Assembly (NCBI GenBank): GCA_002189035.1
Contig: NEEC01000194.1
Location: 1 to 59,273 of the forward strand
Reading direction: 5' to 3'
From: Utricularia gibba
Taxonomy: Eukaryota > Streptophyta > Magnoliopsida > Lamiales > Lentibulariaceae
DNA length: 59,273 bases
Each line of letters starts with the position of its first letter. Position 1 is the first letter of the stretch. This document shows positions 23,701 through 36,201 of the stretch, in pieces. The notes beneath the pieces are model-generated. The model ran no database searches. It was not told the origin of the DNA and saw only the letters and a program-made list of their open reading frames with translations. A program made the position numbers and the translations under genes.

Positions 23701-26700
23701 AACCTTGGTCAGAACGAAGTTCCAAAAGACATCACCCGCCCAGAAACGACAAGCTTTTCCTTGAGAAACATGTAGGCAGCCTATTAAAACCCAACGTTAA
23801 TAAATGCATCAATTTTTTTTGCCGGCTACAAATGACTCTGGGCGAGCTCGACTCGACCTCTGCTCGATACCGTTGCCCCACGAGAGCGCCTTCAAATATA
23901 AAGCATGCGGTTGAGAAACATTTTGGGTGCTCATGAAATCCTAACTTCAATAACTGCATCACGATTTTCGTCGAGTAGGACCAGATGTGGCAAAGGAGAC
24001 AGACCGAACCTTGGTCAGAACGAAGTTCACAACGACATCACCCGCCAAAAAACGACAAGCTTTTCCTTGAAAACATTGAGGCAGCCTATTAAAACCAACG
24101 TTAATAAATGCATCAAGTTTTTTGCCGAGCTACAAATGACTATGGGCCGAGCTCGACTCGACCTCCTTCGATACCGTTGCCCCACGAGAGCACCTTATCA
24201 AATATAAAGCATGCGGTTGAGAAAACCATTTTGGGTGCTCATGAAATCCTAACTTCAATAACTGCATCACGATTTTCGTCGAGTAGGACCCGATGTGGCA
24301 AAGGAGTCAGACCGAACCTTGGTCAGAACGAAGTTCCAAAAGACATCACCCGCCCAGAAACGACAAGCTTTTCCTTGAGAAACTATGTAGGCAGCCTAAT
24401 AAAGCCGAACGTTAATAAATGCATCAATTTTTTGCGGGCTACAAATGACTCTGGGCCGAGCTCGACTCGACCTCCTGCTCGATACCGTTGCCCCACGAGA
24501 GCGCCTTATCAAATATAAAGCATGCGGTTGAGAAAACCATTTTGGGTGCTCATGAAATCCTAACTTCAATAACTGCATCACGATTTTCGTCGAGTAGGAC
24601 CCGATGTGGCAAAGGAGTCAGACCGAACCTTGGTCAGAACGAAGTTCCAAAAGACATCACCCGCCCAGAAACGACAAGCTTTTCCTTGAGAAACCATGTA
24701 GGCAGCCTATAAAACCAACGTTAATAAATGCATCAATTTTTTGCCGGCTACAAATGACTTGGGCCGAGCTCGACTCGACCTTCGATACCGTTGCCCACGA
24801 GAGGCCTTATCAAATATAAAGCATGCGGTTGAGAAAACCATTTTGGGTGCTCATGAAATCCTAACTTCAATAACTGCATCACGATTTTCGTCGAGTAGGA
24901 CCGATGTGGCAAAGGAGTCAGACCGAACCTTGGTCAGAACGAAGTTCCAAAAGACATCACCCCCAGAAACGACAAGCTTTTCCTTGAGAAACCATGTAGG
25001 CAGCCTATTAAAACCAACGTTAATAAATGCATCAATTTTTTTGCAGGCTAAAAATGACTCTGGGCGAGCCCGACTCGACCTGCCCGATACCGTGCCCACT
25101 AGAGCGCCTCCTCAACTACAAAGCATGCGATTGAGAAAACATTTTGGGTGCTCATGAAATCCTAACTTCAATAACTGCATCACGATTTTCGTCGAGTAGG
25201 ACCGATTTGGCAAAGGAGTCAGACGAACCTTGGTCAGAACGAAGTTCACAACGACATCACCCGCCCAAAACGACAAGCTTTTCCTTGAGAGAGGCAGCCT
25301 ATTAAAACCAAACGTTAATAAATGCATCAAGTTTTTTGCCGAGCTACAAATGACTATGGGCCCGAGCTCGACTCGACTCCTACTCGATACCGTTGCCCCA
25401 CGAGAGCACCTTATCAATATAAAGCATGCGGTTGAGAAAACCATTTTGGGTGCTCATGAAATCCTAACTTCAATAACTGCATCACGATTTTCGTCGAGTA
25501 GGACCCGATGTGGCAAAGGAGTCAGACCGAACCTTGGTCAGAACGAAGTTCCAAAAGACATCACCCGCCCAGAAACGACAAGCTTTTCCTTGAGAAACCA
25601 TGTAGGCAGCCTATTAAAACCAACGTTAATAAATGCATCAATTTTTTGCAGGCTACAAATGACTCTGGCGAGCTCGACTCGACCTTTTGCTCGATACCGT
25701 TGCCCCACGAGAGCGCCTCCTCAAATATAAAGCATGCGGTTGAGAAAACATTTTGGGTGCTCATGAAATCCTAACTTCAATAACTGCATCACGATTTTCG
25801 TCGAGTAGGACCCGATGTGGCAAAGGAGTCAGACCGAACCTTGGTCAGAACGAAGTTCCAAAAGACATCACCGCCCAGAAACGACAAGCTTTTCCTTGAG
25901 AAACCATGTAGGCAGCCTATTAAAACCAACGTTAATAAATGCATCAATTTTTTTGCAGGCTACAATGACTCTGGGCCGAGCTCGACTCGACCTCCTGCTC
26001 GATACCGTGCCCCACGAGAGGCCTCCTCAAATATAAAGCATGCGGTTGAAAAACCATTTTGGGTGCTCATGAAATCCTAACTTCAATAACTGCATCACGA
26101 TTTTCGTCGAGTAGGACCGATTTGGCAAAGGAGACAGACCGAACCTTGGGTCAGAACGAAGTTCACAACGACATCACCCGCCCAAAAACGACAAGCTTTT
26201 CCTTGAGAAAACCATTAGGCAGCCTATTAAAACCAAACGTTAATAAATGCATCAAGTTTTTTTGCCGAGCTACAAATGACTATGGGCCCGAGCTCGACTC
26301 GACCTCCTACTCGATACCGTTGCCCCACGAGAGCACCTTATCAAATATAAAGCATGCGGTTGAGAAAACCATTTTGGGTGCTCATGAAATCCTAACTTCA
26401 ATAACTGCATCACGATTTTCGTCGAGTAGGACCCGATGTGGCAAAGGAGTCAGACCGAACCTATGGTCAGAACGAAGTTCCAAAAGACATCACCCGCCCA
26501 GAAACGACAAGCTTTTCCTTGAGAAACTATGTAGGCAGCCTAATAAAACCGAACGTTAATAAATGCATCAATTTTTTTTGCCGGGCTACAAATGACTCTG
26601 GGCCGAGCTCGACTCGACCTCCTGCTCGATACCGTTGCCCCACGAGAGCCCTTATCAAATATAAAGCATGCGGTTGAGAAAACCATTTTGGGTGCTCATG

Positions 26701-29700
26701 AAATCCTAACTTCAATAACTGCATCACGATTTTCGTCGAGTAGGACCCGATGTGGCAAAGGAGTCAGACCGAACCTTGGTCAGAACGAAGTTCCAAAAGA
26801 CATCACCCGCCCAGAAACGACAAGCTTTTCCTTGAGAAACTATGTAGGCAGCCTATAAAGCCAACGTTAATAAATGCATCAATTTTTTTGCCGGGCTACA
26901 AATGACTCTGGGCCGAGCTCGACTCGACCTCCTGCTCGATACCGTTGCCCCACGAGAGTGCCTTATCAAATATAAAGCATGCGGTTGAGAAAACCATTTT
27001 GGGTGCTCATGAAATCCTAACTTCAATAACTGCATCACGATTTTCGTCGAGTAGGACCCGATGTGGCAAAGGAGTCAGACCGAACCTTGGTCAGAACGAA
27101 GTTCCAATCACCCGCCCAGAAACGACAAGCTTTTCCTTGAGAAACATGTAGGCAGCCTATTAAAACCAACGTTAATAAATGCATCATTTTTTTGCCGGCT
27201 AAAAAATGACTCTGGGCGAGCTCGACTCGACCTGCCCGATACCGTTGCCCACTAGAGCGCCTCCTCAATATAAAGCATGCGATTGAGAAAACATTTTGGG
27301 TGCTCATGAAATCCTAACTTCAATAACTGCATCACGATTTTCGTCGAGTAGGACCAGATTTGGCAAAGGAGTCAGACCGAACCTTGGTCAGAACGAAGTT
27401 CACAACGACATCACCCGCCAAAAACGACAAGCTTTTCCTTGAGAAAACCATTGAGGCAGCCTATTAAAACCAACGTTAATAAATGCATCAAGTTTTTTGC
27501 CGAGCTACAAATGACTATGGGCCCGAGCTCGACTCGACCTCCTGCTCGATACCGTTGCCCCACGAGAGCCCTTATCAAATATAAAGCATGCGGTTGAGAA
27601 AACCATTTTGGGTGCTCATGAAATCCTAACTTCAATAACTGCATCACGATTTTCGTCGAGTAGGACCCGATGTGGCAAAGGAGTCAGACCGAACCTTGGT
27701 CAGAACGAAGTTCCAAAAGACATCACCCGCCCAGAAACGACAAGCTTTTCCTTGAGAAACCATGTAGGCAGCCTATTAAAACCCAACGTTAATAAATGCA
27801 TCAATTTTTTGCAGGCTACAAATGACTCTGGGCCGAGCTCGACTCGACCTCCTGCCGATACCGTTGCCCCACGAGAGCGCCTCCTCAAATATAAAGCATG
27901 CGGTTGAGAAAAACATTTTGGGTGCTCATGAAATCCTAACTTCAATAACTGCATCACGATTTTCGTCGAGTAGGACCCGATGTGGCAAAGGAGTCAGACC
28001 GAACTTGGTCAGAACGAAGTTCCAAAAGACATCACCCGCCAGAAACGACAAGCTTTTCCTTGAGAACCATGTAGGCAGCCTATTAAAACCCAACGTTAAT
28101 AAATGCATCAATTTTTTTGCAGGCTAAAAATGACTCTGGGCGAGCTCGACTCGACCTGCCGATACCGTGCCCCAAGAGCGCCTCCTCAATATAAAGCATG
28201 CGGTTGAGAAAACATTTTGGGTGCTCATGAAATCCTAACAATAACTGCATCACGATTTTCGTCGAGTAGGACCGATTGGCAAAGGAGACAGACCGAACCT
28301 TGGTCAGAACGAAGTTCACAACGACATCACCCGCCCAAAAACGACAAGCTTTTCCTTGAGAAAACCATTGAGGCAGCCTATTAAAACCAAACGTTAATAA
28401 ATGCATCAAGTTTTTTGCCGAGCTACAAATGACTATGGGCCCGAGCTCGACTCGACCTCCTACTCGATACCGTTGCCCACGAGAGCACCTTATCAAATAT
28501 AAAGCATGCGGTTGAGAAAACCATTTTGGGTGCTCATGAAATCCTAACTTCAATAACTGCATCACGATTTTCGTCGAGTAGGACCCGATGTGGCAAAGGA
28601 GTCAGACCGAACCTTGGTCAGAACGAAGTTCCAAAAGACATCACCCGCCCAGAAACGACAAGCTTTTCCTTGAGAAAACCATGTAGGCAGCCTATTAAAA
28701 CCCAACGTTAATAAATGCATCACTTTTTTGACAGGCTAAAAATGACTCTGGGCGAGCCCGACTCGACCGCCGATACCGTGCCCCACTAGAGCGCTCCTCA
28801 ACTACAAAGCATGCGATTGAAAAAGCATTTTGGGTGCTCATGAAATCCTAACTTCAATAACTGCATCACGATTTTCGTCGAGTAGGACCAGATGTGGCAA
28901 AGGAGTCAGACCGAACCTTGGTCAGAACGAAGTTCACAACGACATCACCCGCCAAAAACGACAAGCTTTTCCTTGAGAAAACCATTGAGGCAGCCTATTA
29001 AAACCAACGTTAATAAAATGCATCAAGTTTTTTTGCCGAGCTACAAATGACTATGGGCCCGAGCTCGACTCGACCTCCTACTCGATACCGTTGCCCCACG
29101 AGAGCACCTTATCAAATATAAAGCATGCGGTTGAGAAAACCATTTTGGGTGCTCATGAAATCCTAACTTCAATAACTGCATCACGATTTTCGTCGAGTAG
29201 GACCCGATGTGGCAAAGGAGAGACCGAACTGGTCAGAACGAAGTTCCAACGACATCACCCGCCCAAACGACAAGCTTTTCCTTGAGAAACCATGTAGGCA
29301 GCCTATTAAAACCAACGTTAATAAATGCATCAATTTTTTTTGCAGGCTACAAATGACTCTGGGCGAGCTCGACTCGACCTCCTGCTCGATACCGTGCCCC
29401 AGAGCGCCTCCTCAAATATAAAGCATGCGGTTGAGAAAACCATTTTGGGTGCTCATGAAATCCTAACTTCAATAACTGCATCACGATTTTCGTCGAGTAG
29501 GACCCGATGTGGCAAAGGAGTCAGACCGAACCTTGGTCAGAACGAAGTTCCAACGATCACCCGGAAAAACGACAAGCTTTTCCTTGAGAAAACCATAGGC
29601 AGCCTATTAAAACCAAACGTTAATAAATGCATCAAGTTTTTTGCCGAGCTACAAATGACTATGGGCCCGAGCTCGACTCGACCTCCTACTCGATACGTTG

Positions 29701-32700
29701 CCCCACGAGAGCCCTTATCAATATAAAAGCATGCGGTTGAGAAAACCATTTTGGGTGCTCATGAAATCCTAACTTCAATAACTGCATCACGATTTTCGTC
29801 GAGTAGGACCGATGTGGCAAAGGAGTCAGACCGAACCTTGGTCAGAACGAAGTTCCAACGACATCACCGCCAAAAACGACAAGCTTTTCCTTGAGAAACA
29901 ATGTAGGCAGCTATTAAAAACGTTAATAAATGCATCAAGTTTTTTGCCGAGCTACAAATGACTATGGGCCCGAGCTCGACTCGACCTGCTCGATACCGTT
30001 GCCCCACGAGAGCGCCTCCTCAAATATAAAGCATGCGGTTGAGAAAACCATTTTGGGTGCTCATGAATCCTAACTTCAATAACTGCATCACGATTTTCGT
30101 CGAGTAGGACCCGATGTGGCAAAGGAGTCAGACAGAACCTTGGGTCAGAACGAAGTTCCAACGACATCACCCGCCAGAAACGACAAGCTTTTCCTTGAGA
30201 AACTATGTAGGCAGCCTAATAAAGCCAACGTTAATAAATGCATCAATTTTTTTTGCCGGGCTACAAATGACTCTGGGCCCGAGCTCGACTCGACCTCCTG
30301 CTCGATACCGTTGCCCCACGAGAGTGCCTTATCAAATATAAAGCATGCGGTTGAGAAAACCATTTTGGGTGCTCATGAATCCTAACTTCAATAACTGCAT
30401 CACGATTTTCGTCGAGTAGGACCCGATGTGGCAAAGGAGTCAGACCGAACCTTGGTCAGAACGAAGTTCCAAAAGACATCACCCGCCCAGAAACGACAAG
30501 CTTTTCCTTGAGAAACTATGTAGGCAGCCTAATAAACCGAACGTTAATAAATGCATCAATTTTTTTGCCGGGCTACAAATGACTCTGGGCCGAGCTCGAC
30601 TCGACCTCCTGCTCGATACCGTTGCCCCACGAGAGCCTTATCAAATATAAAGCATGCGGTTGAGAAAACCATTTTGGGTGCTCATGAAATCCTAACTTCA
30701 ATAACTGCATCACGATTTTCGTCGAGTAGGACCCGATGTGGCAAAGGAGTCAGACCGAACCTTGGTCAGAACGAAGTTCCAAAGACATCACCCGCCCAGA
30801 AACGACAAGCTTTTCCTTGAGAAACCATGTAGGCAGCCTATTAAAACCAACGTTAATAAATGCATCATTTTTTTGCAGGCTAAAAAATGACTCTGGGCGA
30901 GCCGACTCGACCTGCCGATACCGTTGCCCCACGAGAGCGCCTCCTCAACTACAAAGCATGCGATTGAGAAAACATTTTGGGTGCTCATGAAATCCTAACT
31001 TCAATAACTGCATCACGATTTTCGTCGAGTAGGACCAGATTGGCAAAGGAGACAGACCGAACCTTGGGTCAGAACGAAGTTCACAACGACATCACCCGCC
31101 CAAAAACGACAAGCTTTTCCTTGAGAAAACCATTGAGGCAGCCTATTAAAACCAACGTTAATAAATGCATCAAGTTTTTTGCCGAGCTACAAATGACTAT
31201 GGGCCCGAGCTCGACTCGACCTCCTACTCGATACCGTTGCCCCACGAGAGCACCTTATCAAATATAAAGCATGCGGTTGAGAAAACCATTTTGGGTGCTC
31301 ATGAAATCCTAACTTCAATAACTGCATCACGATTTTCGTCGAGTAGGACCCGATGTGGCAAAGGAGTCAGACCGAACCTATGGTCAGAACGAAGTTCCAA
31401 AAGACATCACCCGCCCAGAAACGACAAGCTTTTCCTTGAGAAACCATGTAGGCAGCCTATTAAAACCAACGTTAATAAATGCATCAATTTTTTTGCAGGC
31501 TAAAAATGACTCTGGGCGAGCTCGACTCGACCTTTTGCCCGATACCGTGCCCACTAGAGCGCCTCCTCAAATATAAAGCATGCGGTTGAGAAAACATTTT
31601 GGGTGCTCATGAAATCCTAACTTCAATAACTGCATCACGATTTTCGTCGAGTAGGACCAGATTGGCAAAGGAGTCAGACCGAACCTTGGGTCAGAACGAA
31701 GTTCACAACGACATCACCCGCCCAAAAACGACAAGCTTTTCCTTGAGAAAACCATTGAGGCAGCCTATTAAAACCAACGTTAATAAATGCATCAAGTTTT
31801 TTGCCGAGCTACAAATGACTATGGGCCCGAGCTCGACTCGACCTCCTGCTCGATACCGTTGCCCCACGAGAGCACCTTATCAAATATAAAGCATGCGGTT
31901 GAGAAAACCATTTTGGGTGCTCATGAAATCCTAACTTCAATAACTGCATCACGATTTTCGTCGAGTAGGACCCGATGTGGCAAAGGAGTCAGACCGAACC
32001 TTGGTCAGAACGAAGTTCACAACGACACCCGCCCAAAAAACGACAAGCTTTTCCTTGAGAAAACAATGTAGGCTATTAAAACCAACGTTAATAAATGCAT
32101 CAAGTTTTTTGCCGAGCTACAAATGACTATGGGCCCGAGCTCGACTCGACCTCCTGCTCGATACCGTTGCCCCACGAGAGCGCTCCTCAAATATAAAGCA
32201 TGCGGTTGAGAAAACCATTTTGGGTGCTCATGAATCCTAACTTCAATAACTGCATCACGATTTTCGTCGAGTAGGACCCGATGTGGCAAAGGAGTCAGAC
32301 AGAACCTTGGGTCAGAACGAAGTTCCCAACGACATCACCCGCCAGAAACGACAAGCTTTTCCTTGAGAAACTATGTAGGCAGCCTATAAAACCGAACGTT
32401 AATAAATGCATCAATTTTTTTGCCGGGCTACAAATGACTCTGGCCCGAGCTCGACTCGACCTCCTGCTCGATACCGTTGCCCCACGAGAGTGCCTTATCA
32501 AATATAAAGCATGCGGTTGAGAAAACCATTTTGGGTGCTCATGAATCCTAACTTCAATAACTGCATCACGATTTTCGTCGAGTAGGACCCGATGTGGCAA
32601 AGGAGTCAGACCGAACCTTGGTCAGAACGAAGTTCCAAAGACATCACCCGCCCAGAAACGACAAGCTTTTCCTTGAGAAACTATGTAGGCAGCCTAATAA

Positions 32701-34358
32701 AGCCCGTTAATAAATGCATCAATTTTTTTGCCGGGCTACAAATGACTCTGGGCCGAGCTCGACTCGACCTCCTGCTCGATACCGTTGCCCCACGAGAGCG
32801 CCTTATCAAATATAAAGCATGCGGTTGAGAAAACCATTTTGGGTGCTCATGAATCCTAACTTCAATAACTGCATCACGATTTTCGTCGAGTAGGACCCGA
32901 TGTGGCAAAGGAGTCAGACCGAACCTTGGTCAGAACGAAGTTCCAAAAGACATCACCCGCCCAGAAACGACAAGCTTTTCCTTGAGAAACCATGTAGGCA
33001 GCCTATTAAAACCCAACGTTAATAAATGCATCAATTTTTTTGCAGGCTAAAAATGACTCTGGGCCGAGCGACTCGACCTTTTGCCGATACCGTTGCCCCA
33101 CTAGAGCGCCTCCTCAAATAAAGCATGCGGTTGAGAAAACATTTTGGGTGCTCATGAAATCCTAACTTCAATAACTGCATCACGATTTTCGTCGAGTAGG
33201 ACCAGATTTGGCAAAGGAGTCAGACCGAACCTTGGTCAGAACGAAGTTCACAACGACATCACCCGCCCAAAAACGACAAGCTTTTCCTTGAGAAAACCAT
33301 TGAGGCAGCCTATTAAAACCAACGTTAATAAATGCATCAAGTTTTTTGCCGAGCTACAAATGACTATGGGCCCGAGCTCGACTCGACCTCCTACTCGATA
33401 CCGTTGCCCCACGAGAGCACCTTATCAAATATAAAGCATGCGGTTGAGAAAACCATTTTGGGTGCTCATGAAATCCTAACTTCAATAACTGCATCACGAT
33501 TTTCGTCGAGTAGGACCCGATGTGGCAAAGGAGACAGACCGAACCTTGGGTCAGAACGAAGTTCACAACGACATCACCCGCCCAAAACGACAAGCTTTTC
33601 CTTGAGAAACATGTAGGCGCTATTAAAACCCAACGTTAATAAATGCATCAAGTTTTTTGCCGAGCTACAAATGACTATGGGCCGAGCTCGACTCGACCTC
33701 CTGCTCGATACCGTTGCCCCACGAGCGCCTCCTCAAATATAAAGCATGCGGTTGAGAAAACCATTTTGGGTGCTCATGAATCCTAACTTCAATAACTGCA
33801 TCACGATTTTCGTCGAGTAGGACCCGATGTGGCAAAGGAGTCAGACCGAACCTTGGTCAGAACGAAGTTCCAAAAGACATCACCCGCCCAGAAAACGACA
33901 AGCTTTTCCTTGAGAAACTATGTAGGCAGCCTATAAAACCAACGTTAATAAATGCATCAATTTTTTTGCCGGCTACAAATGACTCTGGGCCGAGCTCGAC
34001 TCGACCTCCTGCTCGATACCGTTGCCCCACGAGAGCGCCTTATCAAATATAAAGCATGCGGTTGAGAAAACCATTTTGGGTGCTCATGAATCCTAACTTC
34101 AATAACTGCATCACGATTTTCGTCGAGTAGGACCCGATGTGGCAAAGGAGTCAGACCGAACCTTGGTCAGAACGAAGTTCCAAAACGACATCACCCGCCC
34201 AGAAACGACAAGCTTTTCCTTGAGAAACTATGTAGGCAGCCTAATAAAACCAACGTTAATAAATGCATCAATTTTTTTGCCGGGCTACAAATGACTCTGG
34301 GCCGAGCTCGACTCGACCTCTTCGATACCGTTGCCCCACGAGAGCCTCCTCAAATATA
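17721..34358 (+). repeat. Block II: irregular A/C alternation, about 308-bp monomers
   Basis: 54 monomers, mean 308.1 bp. Starts: 17721, 18034, 18346, 18658, 18962, 19268, 19574, 19883, 20194, 20502, 20812, 21121, 21431, 21733, 22046, 22360, 22674, 22971, 23283, 23594, 23901, 24207, 24518, 24819, 25121, 25422, 25730, 26036, 26350, 26664, 26975, 27273, 27584, 27894, 28194, 28502, 28807, 29121, 29421, 29727, 30029, 30341, 30650, 30954, 31267, 31576, 31889, 32196, 32507, 32815, 33121, 33434, 33742, 34052. A monomers (18346, 18962, 19883, 20812, 21733, 22360, 22971, 23901, 25121, 26036, 27273, 28194, 28807, 29421, 30954, 31576, 33121) recur every 2-5 monomers. Most follow a C monomer (GGCTAAAAA or GCAGGCTAC, often GCGAGCCCG and GCCTCCTCAA). 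B monomers fill the gaps. Confidence 0.88.
21431..23282 (+). repeat. Strict C-A dimer run (six monomers)
   Basis: The types alternate C(21431)-A(21733)-C(22046)-A(22360)-C(22674)-A(22971), giving a local dimer of about 610-627 bp. Each C has the run GGCTAAAAA and GCGAGCCCGACTCG, losing the SacI site. Each A has TTCACAACGACATC, CATTGAGG and CAAGTTTTTTGCC. Most A leads read GATTTGG in place of GATGTGG. Confidence 0.75.
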
Positions 34359-35902
34359 AAGCATGCGGTTGAGAAAACCATTTTGGGTGCTCATGAATCC
34401 TAACTTCAATAACTGCATCACGATTTTCGTCGAGTAGGACCAGATTGGCAAAGGAGTCAGACCGAACCTTGGGTCAGAACGAAGTTCACAACGACATCAC
34501 CCGCCAAAAACGACAAGCTTTTCCTTGAGAAAACCATGTAGGCAGCCTATTAAAACCAAACGTTAATAAATGCATCAAGTTTTTTGCCGAGCTACAAATG
34601 ACTATGGGCCCGAGCTCGACTCGACCTCCTGCTCGATACCGTTGCCCCACGAGAGCGCCTTATCAAATATAAAGCATGCGGTTGAGAAAACCATTTTGGG
34701 TGCTCATGAATCCTAACTTCAATAACTGCATCACGATTTTCGTCGAGTAGGACCCGATGGCAAAGGAGTCAGACCGAACCTTGGTCAGAACGAAGTTCCA
34801 ACGACATCACCCGCCAGAAACGACAAGCTTTTCCTTGAGAAACTATGTAGGCAGCCTAATAAAGCCGAACGTTAATAAATGCATCAATTTTTTGCGGGCT
34901 ACAAATGACTCTGGGCCCGAGCTCGACTCGACCTCCTGCTCGATACCGTTGCCCCACGAGAGCGCCTCCTCAAATATAAAGCATGCGGTTGAGAAAACCA
35001 TTTTGGGTGCTCATGAAATCCTAACTTCAATAACTGCATCACGATTTTCGTCGAGTAGGACCGATGTGGCAAAGGAGACAGACCGAACCTTGGGTCAGAA
35101 CGAAGTTCACAACGACATCACCCGCCCAAAACGACAAGCTTTTCCTTGAGAAAACAATGTAGGCAGCTATTAAAACCAACGTTAATAATGCATCAAGTTT
35201 TTTGCCGAGCTACAAATGACTATGGGCCCGAGCTCGACTCGACCTCCTGCTCGATACCGTTGCCCCACGAGAGCGCCTCCTCAAATATAAAGCATGCGGT
35301 TGAGAAAACCATTTTGGGTGCTCATGAAATCCTAACTTCAATAACTGCATCACGATTTTCGTCGAGTAGGACCCGATGTGGCAAAGGAGTCAGACGAACC
35401 TTGGGTCAGAACGAAGTTCCAACGACATCACCCGCCAGAAACGACAAGCTTTTCCTTGAGAAACTATGTAGGCAGCCTAATAAAGCCAACGTTAATAAAT
35501 GCATCAATTTTTTTTGCCGGCTACAAATGACTATGGGCCCGAGCTCGACTCGACCTCTGCTCGATACCGTTGCCCCACGAGAGCGCCTTATCAAATATAA
35601 AGCATGCGGTTGAGAAAACCATTTTGGGTGCTCATGAATCCTAACTTCAATAACTGCATCACGATTTTCGTCGAGTAGGACCCGATGTGGCAAAGGAGTC
35701 AGACCGAACCTTGGTCAGAACGAAGTTCCAAAAGACATCACCCGCCCAGAAACGACAAGCTTTTCCTTGAGAAACCATGTAGGCAGCCTATTAAAACCAA
35801 CGTTAATAAATGCATCAATTTTTTTGCCGGGCTACAAATGACTATGGGCCGAGCTCGACTCGACCTCCCCGATACCGTTGCCCCACGAGAGCCCTCAATA
35901 TA

Positions 35903-36201
35903 AAGCATGCGGTTGAGAAAACATTTTGGGTGCTCATGAATCCTAACTTCAATAACTGCATCACGATTTTCGTCGAGTAGGACCGATCAAAGGAGTCAGA
36001 CGAACCTTGGTCCGAAGTTCACAAAACATCACCCGCCCAAAACGACAAGCTTTTCCTTGAGAAAACCATTTAGGCAGCTATTAAAACCAACGTTAATAAA
36101 TGCATCAAGTTTTTTGCCGAGCTACAAATGACTATGGGCCCGAGCTCGACTCGACCTCCTGCTCGATACCGTTGCCCCACGAGAGCGCCTTATCAAATAT
36201 A
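35903..36201 (+). repeat. Deleted monomer (299 bp) with eroded first half
   Basis: GGACCGATCAAAGG replaces the usual GGACCCGATGTGGCAAAGG, GGTCCGAAG has lost CAGAA, and CACAAAACATC replaces CACAACGACATC. Most losses lie in half-unit 1. HindIII, NsiI and SphI remain. Confidence 0.85.
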
